NCBI RefSeq assembly: GCF_963675165.1
Contig: NC_087378.1
Span: 5,761,205 to 5,825,204 of the forward strand
Direction: 5' to 3'
Source of the DNA: Halichondria panicea
Taxonomy: Eukaryota; Porifera; Demospongiae; Suberitida; Halichondriidae
Length of the DNA: 64,000 nucleotides
Of the stretch, positions 1 through 10,793 are shown piece after piece. The first letter of the stretch is position 1. Every line of letters starts with the position of its first letter. A model generated the notes under the pieces. The model had not been told where the DNA came from and searched no databases. It was given only the letters and a program-made list of their open reading frames with translations. Both the position numbers and the translations under genes were made by a program.

Positions 1-492
1 GTTCAGTGGTTCTCTTACTGGCTCAGTCTCCGTCACTTCTGTTCTCGTATTTTGATAGTCCCTTAGGCCATCCTTCCTCATTTTAGAGCCGCAAGTGTGG
101 AGTTGGAAATGGAACATGCCAGAGCTCATCATTTTTTGTTGCACATGCTGTTGTTGCGAAAATGGGGGTACTGATGTGTTCAAGATAAGTTGAGATCCTT
201 TGTAAATGGCCTTGCCACGTATTTTTGGTCTAATCTAAATTTAACTGTACGCTGGGATGTGTACATGCATGTTTGTAGCCTCAATAAAAATTAATGTTAG
301 GGACAATGTTTTCTGGTTTTCTATTTGATGTAGCAGTGGCAGTGGTCCTTTTTCCATGTTGAGCTGGAGCTGGTGCATGTACACTCTCAACATGGCACAA
401 GCGTTCACGACGTCTAAGTATCCACCTTTCTTGTACACTGTAACATCACAGTGTTTTGTAAGAGTACAGTTATAACATACATGTACACTTAC

Positions 493-768
493 TTGACCAT
501 GAACTAACTTTTCCCAAGCACTACTAAAGTGAAGGTACTGGCTTGGGAGAACTCCAGCACAAGTAAAACCATGGACAATCCTGCGATCCTGCAATAAATA
601 GAATTCCAAGTTAATCTTGAAAATTACTCACTTTGATTGACAAGGTATCGTCCACCGAGTGTTCGCGAGCTAGCCCACCACTGTCGCTTTCCACATTAAC
701 TGATTCTCTGCACGACTGGGCCGCCTCAAATTTTTGAATTTCATTCTAAGCTTTGCCCTCCATGAATC
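493..768 (-). CDS. Exons of an unidentified gene with a WRAKLRMKFKNLRR motif
   Basis: Two neighbouring exon-like stretches lie on the minus strand. The first starts at 768 after a ctacag acceptor and opens with DSWRAKLRMKFKNLRR, a basic helical motif I associate with invertebrate SAMD3-like/uncharacterised proteins, usually directly after a YPFL-type motif. It can run to 632 before a gtgagt donor, but the frame that begins it meets a stop near 670 and another frame carries the last part, so either a short intron or a frameshift lies inside. The second (588-493, 32 codons, tgcag acceptor and gtaagtg donor) follows a 43-bp intron. Further open sequence continues to about 241. Function unknown. 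It could be the 3' part of the gene whose other exons sit at 13963-15515, since exon 14971-15060 supplies the missing YPFL half in phase. Confidence 0.4.
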
Positions 769-1149
769 CTGTAGGCAAAGGAAATTAAATATCACTTGTA
801 TGTGCAATGACAGGAAAGACAACGTACATAGCCAGAACCAATGTTGTCCTTTAAAGCTGGATGAGACGTGTACAAATGATGTTGTAATCATCAGACGATG
901 GTCTGATCGTGTACACCAGCATCAGTCGATAGAGAATTAACGACTTCCTTGGTTAAAACTCCTGCCGAAATACAGTCTGTAGTTTCCCTGGTTGGAAGCT
1001 GGCTTCACCATGAACAGACGTAAATAGAGATAGCACGTAAAAACGATAAGATATGTTCTGTATGTACCTCTTCTTGGGGGTGATACCCTCCGCTCTCTTT
1101 CAATCCGGTGAACGAGGGAAGATAATATGCATATAGTCTGTATATACAT

Positions 1150-1960
1150 ACTGATGATTCCTGCGATTCCTGCTCTTGATCCCTAGTAATAGTAAAACAA
1201 TAATTAACGAAGAATTGTATCATTAGGATATTCAAGAAAAACTCTTATAAGTACGTAAACTTACAAGAAATGGTCGATGGTACAATCGTTTGAAATAGAA
1301 ATAGCTTGTTCAAGAATGTACCAACTGGAACTTAATGGCTTACTTTTTGGACTGGGACATTAACAGACGAGGTGGGCAACTCTTGAAAGAGAGGGTGTAA
1401 GAGAATGTCCCATAGTGTTGCAACAGGCGTAACGGTTCACAAAAAAACAACAAGTACTAGTAGCTATCACTTAGTTACCAATAAATTTTCATATACAGCT
1501 ATTTTGAGGCGGTCTCCTAAGCAAGGTGCATCTTGTGAGAAATAATAGTCATCAGAAATTGAAGGAATCTCTTTCTTTAAGAATTTGTGGTTGAGTTGCT
1601 GCGCATGCGCTCTCAGCATTGATTGTTGAATTTGATCCCTGAACCATTAATTGTTGACATGATCCATAGCTATGATTCATAGCTATCTATAGTTCGGATG
1701 TTGATGAGTCATGTACATTCTTTGGACCCCAGCTTCAATATTCAGTGCTCATGCAGAAGTCATCTACTGACACACAACCGAGATGAGTCAAGCTTTTTGA
1801 TATCCGAGGAATCGAATCATCACATCGACTGATGGCTACAGAGTCCCCTTCCCCACCCACGAAAGAGTTACTGTGCTAAGTGGATTCTCAAGACTAGTGA
1901 GACAAGAAGTTTGACAAGACGAGCAACTCTTGGCATAGGTTCCCTTCTAGTTAGTGCTGG
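1150..1960. other. No recognisable gene
   Basis: AT-rich sequence with no open frame that reads as protein, no inverted termini and no tandem repeats that I can see. Confidence 0.5.
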
Positions 1961-1978
1961 ACACGAGCTTCATCTATT

Positions 1979-3060
1979 TTGGCAAGTAGCGAAGTGGATG
2001 CATCAGTGAAGTCTAGCTTTGATGATTTATTTATTTCGTCAATCACAAGGCCTTTCGAAGGTTTAATATCTTTTCATCAGCAGTTGAGTTACTATCGAGA
2101 CCACTATCAAGACCACTTCAACCAGATAGTAAGTACGTGTTGGGCCTATTTCTTGCTTCACTGTCATTCATTTCTCCTGTCATTCATTTCTCCTCCATGC
2201 AGGAACCCAAAAGTTTAAACTACTCTAAGACTTGCCGGTACACTTGTTGAAAAGAAAACGGAAGTGATGTACATTCCTTTGCTTAAAACTTTGCAGCGTC
2301 TTCTCAACAACGATACCATTCTTTAAGAGGTAAAGCTTTTAAGTTAAATAGCGGATTGCAGGTTTAAAACTCGCATGCTCACATTATTGTGACTTCTCAC
2401 CTCTTCACCCACAGCTCTTCAGATTTATGTAATCCGCTGGGATCTCAAGCACAAAATTGGTATGGTTTATTGGCCACAGTATCGATCTACGATCAACACA
2501 ATACAACTATACACAATACAACTATAACACTGGTTGAGTTCGGTATTATCGAACCATTATTTTGTGGATGACCTTCGCAAACTTGAATCAGTAAGTTATC
2601 TATACCATTGCCTGGTTGTCTTATGTGGCTGAGGGTTTACCATCAATGGTGAAGAGCTGTGACTGTTGTGTCTGCTGACCTGTTGTGTCTGCTGACAATC
2701 TTTAAACAGAGTGCATCTGCGTTTCGGTGCTGCAGGGGAACTGAGAAAGATATACAATCAAAGGTAGATTTTCGTATCAGATTTTCATCTGCGCTGTGCT
2801 TCAGACCACGTACGTCATTCATTGTGAGCTTGTTGAGCAACATGCAGACCGCCATCACTTTTCTATCACATACGGAGTTAATCGACATGCTCTGCTCGAC
2901 ACTCCTTTCGTATGTGGATATGCTCATTCATTCCTGATATTATGCACGACATCCTAGAGGGAGCACTCCCCCTGGAAATGAAGCTTATGTTGAAGGAAAC
3001 TATAATTATGCATTTCGATCTATATAATGCCACAGGTGTTAGTTGTTGAAAAAAAGCTAT
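1979..3060 (+). pseudogene. Decayed transposon-encoded protein (superfamily not assigned)
   Basis: A broken plus-strand coding region. An exon-like piece (1999-2129) ends at a gtaagtacg donor. After it come fragments that read VEKKTEVMYIPLL and LQRLLNN (about 2245-2325), then NPLGS switching frame to KHKIGMVYW (about 2435-2475), then DTPF (about 2900), then DIMHDILEGALPLEMKLML (about 2936-3000). This order of motifs (a NPLGS..KHK block, then a H-DIMHDILEG block) is what I recall from long uncharacterised transposon proteins of invertebrates. Stops and frameshifts separate the blocks, so it is not functional. I cannot name the superfamily and see no termini. Confidence 0.55.
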
Positions 3061-4287
3061 TCACGCTTGAAATGGTTGACAACAATTTACTCCGAATGTC
3101 AGCAATCTTCGTCAACATGGTGTGTGCTTGCATATATTGTACATGTACATTGACCATGCATGACTTACAGATTTACACATTGAACCTTTGCACGGTGGAG
3201 TTAGTACAATGTATATACACGTACATGGTATACACATTACACATAACACATATACACGTATGTACAAATTTATCCATTTTAGCAATGCTCCTCCCACTTA
3301 CAATTGGTCATCTTGTCCCTGTTTGAAATGAGTACTGGGAAAATTATTATTTATACTCAGTACCAATCATCACACGGTACCAATCATTTATGTTATTTAC
3401 GTTCCTTCCTGTAGGGACCAATGTCCTACTTAACTGAATTCAACAGATGTATTGTTTTATTTGTATAGTCCATTCGACTGATGCATTTATCTTTTTAACT
3501 CAGTACACTTTCTGTTTTTACGTGTATGCAGGGCAAATTGGGTCACTATCGAACACTAGTCTATTGGACGTGGTTCCAGTGAAGACCTAAGTTTGGGAAC
3601 GTTTATGTTGATGGTTTGACTTTACTGTTTGAATTCCTGCCTATGGTTACTGAAGAATTTCATCATCCAAGCATGTTGTGAGGAGTAATATTATATTTAT
3701 ACTTGTTAATCAATTCACATGGTACTCAGAGCGACAAGTTAATATAAACCTCAATTGTACATATAATTATATACAATTCACGAACATAGTGTGAAAAACA
3801 TAATTAGGCCAAGCATGTGTTGTGGGTGGGCAGTGGGGTACTACAATGGTGTGGTGCTAACACGCTGACACCCATGTTTAGATAACACCCCTCTTTGCAA
3901 AGGGTGTTATGTTGACACTCGCTACAGGGCACCATGGGTGTTACGTAAACAACCATCAAAAAGCTGACACCTGTGTTCCGATAACACCCCACTTTTTACA
4001 GTGCAACCTTATGTCTAGCTGCTAAAAACGAGGAACGTCGTATTGCAGAGAATAAAAAACAACAGCTATACCGAAACCACTAGCCTATCCCGATGAATAG
4101 GAACCTTTTAACCAGAGCTCAAGAAATAACGACTGGTCACTTTGCAAACGAATGCAAACCTAGAAACTATACGTAGCATTGAATCTGTGAAACTGTGCCA
4201 TTGTGGAAATTCACCGAAAGTTCGATTCTGAAAAGGTGAATATCAGTACATCTATATCAAACAAAATCTTTACTAGCCGCCACGGGT
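3060..4287. other. Non-coding stretch with a degenerate aacacc-rich element
   Basis: No coding signal. Between about 3830 and 4012 are repeated forms of ggtgtta/taacaccc, ending with ccactttttacagtg. The same ending is seen at 8082-8109 next to the hAT element, so this is a second copy of a small interspersed element. Confidence 0.4.
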
Positions 4288-5112
4288 GGCCCGCAATAGT
4301 GACTTTTTTTGCGAAATTCTAATTCTGCGATACTTAGGAAGTAGCTCGAACTACGCACATCCTCACGTGCAATTTAGTCTAGAAATTTTAAAATTTCATT
4401 AGCATCTTACCGCACGAAGTTTATAGCTATGGCTAGGTTGTTTACTTGTGCCGATGTGCTTGAACAGCTTGAGGACAGCAATGGCGATGTCTCCTCTGGT
4501 GACGACAGTGCCTATGAAGGAGAGGGGATAGTAGGATACCTCCCAAAGGCTACCAGCTTTATGCCAGACGCTGATGAACTGTCTGGGACTGAGGACATGG
4601 ACCTAGACGCTAGCGCTATGGACCAGGACGGTGAAAGACCAGGAGAGGGCTCACTGTGTGACTCTGGCAAGTAGTATAGTATAGCTAGAATATCAGTAGT
4701 GTAAGTAGTATAGCTAAAATAGAATTAGCAGTAACGAACAGTCTTTATGTGAGCTTGTAAATTTCATAGATCGTTCACCAATATAGTACGTATTGTACTT
4801 CAAATTGATATATCTTAGCACTGTTACATTCATATGATGTGAAAATCAAGCTTAGTCAAGTATATGATACGCTAATCCATAAAAAAAAATTTTTGAATTT
4901 TATCTCACCGCTGGCCGAGCATTTAAAATGTTAAAAACGGGTGAGCGTAATAACCGTGGTTGTTATGGCAACACATGTTGCACCATTTTATTCCTTGTTG
5001 TATGGGCATTCTATTGGTATATGGTTGCTAGGCATTTTATTGCTCTGGAAACCCGATAGAGAATTTACAGACATTTCACTTCACTGTTAATTAAGAATCC
5101 GACGGTTAAAGA
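4288..5112 (+). mobile_element. piggyBac-like internally deleted element, copy 1
   Basis: Nearly the same sequence occurs inverted at 13020-13754, where intact TTAA-CCC...GGG-TTAA ends are present. In this copy both tips are eroded: the 5' side starts near cccgcaatagtgac and the 3' side stops after gtccgac-type sequence with no GGG-TTAA. It keeps one short open frame (4429-4674) and a non-coding 3' half that is also found as a fragment at 15578-15690. The TTAA target and CCC/GGG tips of its sister copy place it in the piggyBac/TTAA group; that assignment is by termini, not by a catalytic domain. Confidence 0.65.
4429..4674 (+). CDS. Acidic N-terminal remnant of a piggyBac-like transposase
   Basis: An 81-residue frame starting MARLFTCADVLEQLEDSNGD. 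It is rich in Asp, Glu and Ser with runs such as SSGDDS and GTEDMDLDAS. piggyBac-type transposases typically begin with an acidic, low-complexity segment before the DDD catalytic region, which is absent here. The ortholog in the inverted copy (13363-13648) is the same protein broken by a frameshift. The element was therefore probably derived from a full transposon by internal deletion and kept only the first coding piece. It has no predicted activity of its own. Assignment rests on the element's TTAA ends. Confidence 0.5.
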   Translation: MARLFTCADVLEQLEDSNGDVSSGDDSAYEGEGIVGYLPKATSFMPDADELSGTEDMDLDASAMDQDGERPGEGSLCDSGK

Positions 5113-5774
5113 CCTGCCGAGCAAAGACCCGCTAGATTAGTGAAGACTTTAGTGAAGACGAGCGACATGAAGAAAGTAGAACTCTGAGGAAGTGATCCCA
5201 AGTGTGTCACAGTGTTGCAATGGGTGGTGAACTATTTAAAACAGTAGATCTGCAGAAGGCACCGAAGTATTCTCCGGTTTTGTTAGAGCCTGAAAATGGA
5301 CTCCCCCGATGGCTTGCTACTATCAGAAGGCGTGTGCCGGCAGGTATCTCCAACTACATTTCAAAAGTCAACAAAGATGTGTGACATGCACTAGCTGTGT
5401 ATATACTCTTCTTTTTTTCTGTAGGGTTAATTGGGTGAAAGTTAATTAATGGCACAAAACACCTGATTGGAAATATTCACAGCATAGTCTTTTTTTCATG
5501 CATATACTGTCTCGTTCTCTTCATCTTCTCTTCATCTTCCCGTCAACATTATCTTGTTTGGCTGATTAGTTACCACCCTTATGGCTTGTATCACTGCCCA
5601 ACTACTTTACCTTCTCAGTTCTGTATCCTTAGGAGTTCTGTATCCTTAGGAGTAAGTCTTACATTGTATCTTGTATCTTGACATCAAATTCAAATTACAG
5701 TTTGTGCTGGTGTACAACCTGTTTATAATGACTGTCACAAATTATTGTCAATTAACACCTTTGGGTAGTGTCAC
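5113..5774. other. No recognisable gene
   Basis: Contains a 60-codon frame at 5202-5384 with no familiar motif and pyrimidine-rich tracts (5405-5560). The end of the stretch (gggtagtgtcac) is probably the left half of a small element split by the hAT insertion that follows. Confidence 0.35.
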
Positions 5775-8015
5775 CAGAGGCGTAGCTCCCAGAAACCCCC
5801 TTGCTTGCTCAAAAGTGGGTGGAGCTGATCATGTGCGCATGCGCAATAACACATGGCTGGAAAATCAATATTGAGCTAGAATATAGAATATGAAGCATTT
5901 GTCGTCTTTTGGATTTGTTCCAGTGCCTACTAGTGCAAGATAAGAGGCCTGAGATTACAGCAGCCACCAACCTCAGAGCTCATGCCCACTGATCATGCAG
6001 ATAAACAAAATAACAATGACATTGGTAGTTACAGCTCAGATAAACTGAAGAGTTTGGGAGATGAGGAGAAGCTATGGCTTATCAAAAACGCTTCTAGGCC
6101 TAATAACACCTTCAAGTACCCACATAGAGGGAAAAAACGTACATTTCAACCAACTTGGCTCCCCCTATTCTGAGGCTCAAAATGGTGGTTACTGCGTAAA
6201 TTGTGCTCTTTTTGCCAGAAGCCATATGCCTCTTGGTTAACTTATTACCAGCCCAATGACCCGTGCCAAAGTGACCCTTCAAGAACAGCGTACACACAAG
6301 GCAGCTGTGTATCTGTTGTTGATTTTGTTACACTCTCAGTTCAACAACAGCTTCAGAGCCAGCCATTGTTGACAGAAATAGGATAGTTCTGAAGTCCATC
6401 TTGAAGACGATTGTGTTTTGCGGCAAGCAAATGATTTCACTCAGAGGACACCGTGAACATGATGACAAAAATCCTGGCAACTTCCTTGCTTTACTGGATT
6501 TTCAAAAGGATGCAGGCGACTCGGTTCTCTGAAACAGCTCCTCGGAATGCACAATACCATTCCCAAAACGACCTTATTTTGTGCATAGGTGATTGGATTA
6601 GGACGCAGATACTTGAGGAAGTCAAAGTTGCACCGATGAAGCAGCCGACTGTTCAAACAAAGAACAACTCCCAATTGTACTGCGCTTTGTAGTACAGTTT
6701 GAGAAGAATTTGTTGATTTTGTCTTGTGAGCTGCTATTGCAGAGAAGATCCTCGAAGCTCTGAGAGGCTGACCTCAGAGCTGGTAATATGGCAGGTAAAT
6801 ATCGAGGGGCATCGAGGGGCGGCTGTAGCCACATGTCCAAAGGCAGTGTACATACACTGTGCAGCCTATAGGTTAAACTTCTTGCAGTGTTCAAAGGGTG
6901 AAACATTTAATGGGTACACTGATTTCAAACTCTCCCAAAAGACAGAGTCAATTGGTAGAACTGGTCGAGGCGACAAAGTTAGTGAATCTCTGTAAAACAA
7001 GGTGGGTTGCTCGTATAGATGCACTTCAAGTTGATATCGAACTGATACTTTAGGTACTGGTGCTTCGAGTGGTTGGAATGCAGAGTCAACCAGAGGCCTT
7101 CTGAATTGTATCACAAAGTATCAGTTCATCATCTCCCTTGTGGTGACCAACGAGTGTCTACAGTACACAAAAGGTCTAACAATGTCGCTTTTGCCAGGCC
7201 TATCATGAGGTGAAAACAGTGACATCTGTTCTTCGAGATCTTTGTACTCAGATTAACGTCAAGCACAAGACCTGGCACGATACAGCTGTGGCTCTTGGAC
7301 GGAAGGTGAAAGCCAAGACGTTGCTCCATTCAGACATCCAGGAGTAATACTCCTGGGGTGTCAGAAGAGTACTATCGCCGCACATTGTCGATTCCCTTTC
7401 TAGATGAGCTCATTTAGAGTCAAGATTTTCTGACATACAGCAAAAGGCCATTCAAGCTCGTTCCCTCAGTTTTGGTAGATCCATCCATTCCAACGTGTGA
7501 TTGCTCAGACCTTCTTGAAGACTACGGTGATGATCTGCCATCCCCGTCATCACTTGAAGCAGAACTCAGTCTGTGGAAACACAAGTGGGAGTCACAGGCA
7601 TCAAACCCAGCTATGCCAACCTCACCTTCAATTGCCTTGCAAATAGCCAGAAAGAACATGTGGCCCAACATTCACACAATCCTTCGCCTGATTTGTACTA
7701 TGCCAGTCAGTTCTCTGCGTCGATTGAAGACATATCTTCGCTGTACAATGGGCCAAGAGAGACTTAGTGGACTGGCCTTGATGCATAGTCAGTATGGCAT
7801 TAAACTGAACTTTGAAGAAATCATCAACATTTTTGCTAGGAAGCATCCACGTAGAATGGAATATCTTATTAAGCATAAACCCATAAACCCATAAACCAGC
7901 GTAAAGGGTGTAACCAATTTAACAATTTAATTAAGGGGCGTGGTCTCAAAATTTTTTCGAGGTGCTATCGCGCCGCTGTTTGGAAACCCCTTTGTTTACT
8001 CTAGCTACGCCCCTG
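5775..8015 (+). mobile_element. hAT transposon, decayed
   Basis: The ends read CAGAGGCGTAGCT (5775) and AGCTACGCCCCTG (8015), an inverted pair typical of hAT elements. Between them is a plus-strand transposase with many breaks. Recognisable blocks, in order: a TTF-type zinc region (EEKLWLIKNASRP, then GGYCVNCALFARSH) at about 6070-6225; the DUF4371-type region (LKSILKTIVFCGKQMISLRG, 6396-6445; NPGNFLALLDF, about 6470; PRNAQYHSQN, about 6540); CAAYRLNF (6861); WVARIDALQ (7005); and a C-terminal dimerisation part. The family is the 52-kDa-repressor/ZMYM1-like branch. An 8-bp target duplication is not clear. Confidence 0.8.
7472..7894 (+). pseudogene. hAT transposase C-terminal region
   Basis: The longest surviving frame of the hAT transposase (140 codons). 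It carries SLWKHKWES (about 7570), a segment leading to the hAT dimerisation motif, and then RLKTYLRCTMGQERLSGLAL, the characteristic hAT C-terminal signature, followed by a final helix (NIFARKHPRRMEYL). One short block normally found just before the signature (the C-E-R-SFS part) is missing between PVSSL and RRLKTY. Upstream parts of the same protein are in other frames with stops. No function is expected. Confidence 0.75.
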
Positions 8016-8399
8016 GTCACCATGACACCACTAGAGGGTGCAATTTAGAACACCGGTGTTACTAGAGCACTGCGAAAATTGACACCCCGGTGTTCCCCTT
8101 TTTTACAGTGTATGCTTTAGTGCTGATCACATGCCAATCAGCTTATCTGAAAGTGGTCACCTGACCACAGATTAAATAACTTAATCCACACTGAAGTGTG
8201 CTTTAATTAAGTTGGTTTGTTAATGAAACAATCATGATACAAGCATATTGAATAATAATTATGTACACAATAAAGCTATTATCATTTAGAGTTAAAGGTG
8301 CAATTGGTTAGTTAATGGAATGAAATCATCATCATCGTCTTCATTCTTTACAGATGGAGTTTTCTCTAATTTATCTTCGCCTTCCAGTTTGGGAAGCAG

Positions 8400-9225
8400 G
8401 GCCTCATATTGTTGATCTGAACCAGTTTGTGTAGCTTTTGTATTTGTGTAGAGCCAGTTCGCTCTTTAATCAGTGGTAGAGTGTGGTTGCACACGTGACC
8501 TTTCCTGAATGGCCTGTTTTTCTACCCTTAACGCCAGCTGCTTTACAGCGATAATTTGTTCTTTCCAACTGGCTGTTTGCCAAATCCAGAACCGTCATCT
8601 GGCTGCAATAGAAAAAATCACACTCTTTCGGCAGTTATTTAACAAAGATATTCACAACTTTTTATTGTCAACTTTGATATGTTTGAGTTCCACCCCTATT
8701 CGACTTGTTTCCGAAATCAACATATTCGAGATAAACACGACCTTTTTCATCATTGTACGCTTCAGATTGCGATGTTCGTCATAGCTACGCAGACCAAAAA
8801 TCTTGCAATTATAGTAGTAAACAGTGTTAAGCAAGGCCTTGCCATCATGTGTACCAAATTGCCCACTAGACCATAGCATTGCTTCTTTTTCATCCGGTTC
8901 CGCTTGATCCAGATCCATGTAAACGTCCAAATATTTCGTCAGTTGAACTGATATCATAGCGATCTTTTGAAGCAGCAAACCATAGCAACACAGAGATTTC
9001 GGTGGATACTCATCGCCATTCTGTTTGCGAACCTCAAACACAAATTTCCCCATCCAGTACGCTAGATCACCTGGAGGCATATCTCCAACATCAGCAGGGG
9101 AAATCACTCGAGAGCATGCCCAGTCAGTCCAAGCTTTCATCCCCCAATCAGTAGTTGCTTTCGTCTTGCCAGGGATAGCTTTTGATCGTCCCTTCTGGTG
9201 GATCTGCGAACCTAATACGTACAGC
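8400..9225 (-). pseudogene. Crypton-like tyrosine recombinase (DUF3504/KIAA1958-like)
   Basis: The frame opens with IPGKTKATTDWGMKAWTDWA, then DLAYWMGKFVFEVRKQNGDE and, after a gap, LWSSGQFGTHDGKALLNTVY and LRSYDEHRNLK. These match the pattern of DUF3504-type recombinases related to ZMYM2/KIAA1958 and Crypton elements. Near 8735 a frameshift moves the sense to YLEYVDFGNKSNRGG in another frame. Further on (about 8585-8420) are AAGVKGRKTGHSGKVTCATT and LHKYKSY, the remains of the catalytic C-terminus. The H-x-x-R motif expected around HS..R is altered (HSGKV), and the R, second H and Tyr cannot all be found. Inactive copy. Confidence 0.7.
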
Positions 9226-9309
9226 TAGCACGTACAGCTAGCAACTGGATTTAAAAATATAGCAGGTACAAAACCGGTTTAACAAGGCTAGAGCTCACGT
9301 GACAGCACT

Positions 9310-9470
9310 AAATCCTACACCTAGCCAAGTCACGTGTTTTAATCTGGTGCACTCGGATGGCCTCTTGGTTACGTAATGCTCTCAGCTGCGCCTCGTTAAC
9401 CTCGAGGCCATCCTTGGCACGCAGATTAAAACACTTAATCTTGGCTAGGTGTGTTCTAAATAATACTTAA
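9310..9470. repeat. Imperfect hairpin at the 5' side of the Crypton copy
   Basis: cacctagccaagtcacgtg pairs with cttggctaggtgtgttc at the other end; aggccatcc motifs occur inside. The same arrangement occurs at 20605-20718 before the second recombinase remnant. It may be part of the Crypton or a small inverted-repeat element inserted before both copies arose. Confidence 0.6.
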
Positions 9471-9767
9471 GTTCTAAATAATACTTAAGGTTACAGCGCG
9501 TCTACATGGTTAGATATTCATCTTGTTCAGCATTCGCCTTTAGGCAGTTGCATTCTCTGTCGGGATCTCCTGGTTTGGAACGGACCCACAGCACTTCATA
9601 GGTAAGCTGTGTATTAAACTGCTAGTACGCATAATATAGATAGCTTACACTGGTTACGTGTTACAGTCAGTACTAAGTATTTCTACTCATGTTCAACAGG
9701 CAGGATAAAAACTTGACGCTTTATACAACTAGTTACATGCCATAGCATAAAACAGTCAGATGAGGGT

Positions 9768-10140
9768 GTGGCAAAACCGTCCTTCCTTCCTTTTGTTTTT
9801 CTGATAACACAGATGGGTGTCTTGCTTCGTGATATCCTGATTCTTTACAATTGTGTAGCAAACGTGATTGCCCAACAAGTTTGCCTGGTTTTTGTGCTCC
9901 GTGTGCATTTATTGTTAGTATCCGGAGATATAGAATCTAATCCTGGACCAACCAGGTATCTGTGCAAATTATGCAGTAAACCTATGAGGAAAAATCACCG
10001 TGCTTTGTGCTGCTTTGTGCTGCGATCAATGTGATCAATGGGTTCCAGTATGAAACACTCCTGTGATGATTGTAACGAAGATCAGTGGTTTTGCTCAGTT
10101 TGTAGCGGGGATAGTTACCCCTTTGAATTGCGAGTCTTTT
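9768..10140 (+). pseudogene. Non-LTR retrotransposon ORF start: 2A-like peptide plus PHD-type finger
   Basis: The 88-codon frame has a hydrophobic N-terminal part (LLRDILILYNCVANVIAQ) ending in LLLVSGDIESNPGP. DxExNPGP is the 2A ribosome-skipping motif, here at 9927-9950, with the skip expected between the last Gly and Pro. Immediately after comes a Cys/His-rich segment, YLCKLCSKPMRKNHRALCC, that continues in other frames as DQCDQWVPV and CDDCNEDQWFCSVCSGD, together a PHD-like finger. A hydrophobic leader + 2A + PHD finger at the start of the ORF is known in CR1/L2-like non-LTR elements of several invertebrates. A short duplication (gctttgtgctgctttgtgctgc, about 10001) breaks the frame. No reverse transcriptase follows. 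Confidence 0.65.
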
Positions 10141-10790
10141 GAGCCTCGCTTGTTGCGAAAGCGAGACAGCAGAGGAACAACAACAGAGACGTGACAGTAG
10201 ACGACGGAGAAGAAGAGCAGATACAAGACAGAGAACAATGGAAGATACATTTAACACTTATTATGAGAGATTCGTTAAATACTTTTTTGCAGCAGTAATT
10301 ATTATGAGAGGTTTTTTAATAGTAACCGTACGTCCTTGTTTGTTAAAGAAAATCCTTAGTAAAGTATGTTGCTATGTCCATAGATAGTAGAGGAGGAAAC
10401 GAGAACTCAATTTCATGGGATTAGACGGAACATGGCAGGAAGTACACAGGAAGTATAAAGATTTACGTGTTGCTGGGAAGAATTGCAGCCAGCTCTAGCA
10501 AGAACATGTGATATGCACACACACATGCAATGTAATTGTTACTGTACAACATGTACTTATGTCAGCACTAAAATGTCAAGTCAAGATGTAGTTACTACTC
10601 AATAAATCTAAATACTACTTTAAATGCTACATTAGGAAGAGTTCTACATTAGGAAGAGTTCAAGCAACAAAGGGTACATTGTGTTGAAATAGTTTGTACT
10701 AATAAGGGTACATTGTGTTGACAATTGACAAATACTAATAACATAACACTCTAGACTCCTTATTGATTGGTGTAGTATCACTATAGTACA
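10140..10790. other. Possible 3' remainder of the 2A element, otherwise empty
   Basis: An Arg-rich frame (10139-10387, ETAEEQQQRRDSRRRRRR) overlaps the end of the finger in another frame. Tandemly repeated short words follow (ctacattaggaagagtt, gggtacattgtgttga). No further domain is visible. Confidence 0.3.
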
Positions 10791-10793
10791 TTG

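Larger units (their letters stand above)
8115..9480 (-). mobile_element. Crypton-type (tyrosine recombinase) element, copy 1
   Basis: A second, shorter copy in the opposite orientation is at 20600-21195. Both copies begin with the same hairpin region, then a recombinase gene, and both end with the same sequence (aagctgattggc..gatcatgtgatcagcacta). No long inverted termini or obvious target duplication bound the whole unit, as expected for Cryptons, which insert by tyrosine recombinase. The coding part contains breaks (see the CDS entry), so this copy is inactive. Confidence 0.65.

Noticed and set aside
5767..8023. 8-bp target duplication of the hAT element
   Set aside because: agtgtcac and gtcaccat share only an offset gtcac, which may come from the split host element, so no duplication is claimed.
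8652..8876. Plus-strand ORFs over the Crypton recombinase
   Set aside because: Antisense to recognised recombinase motifs.
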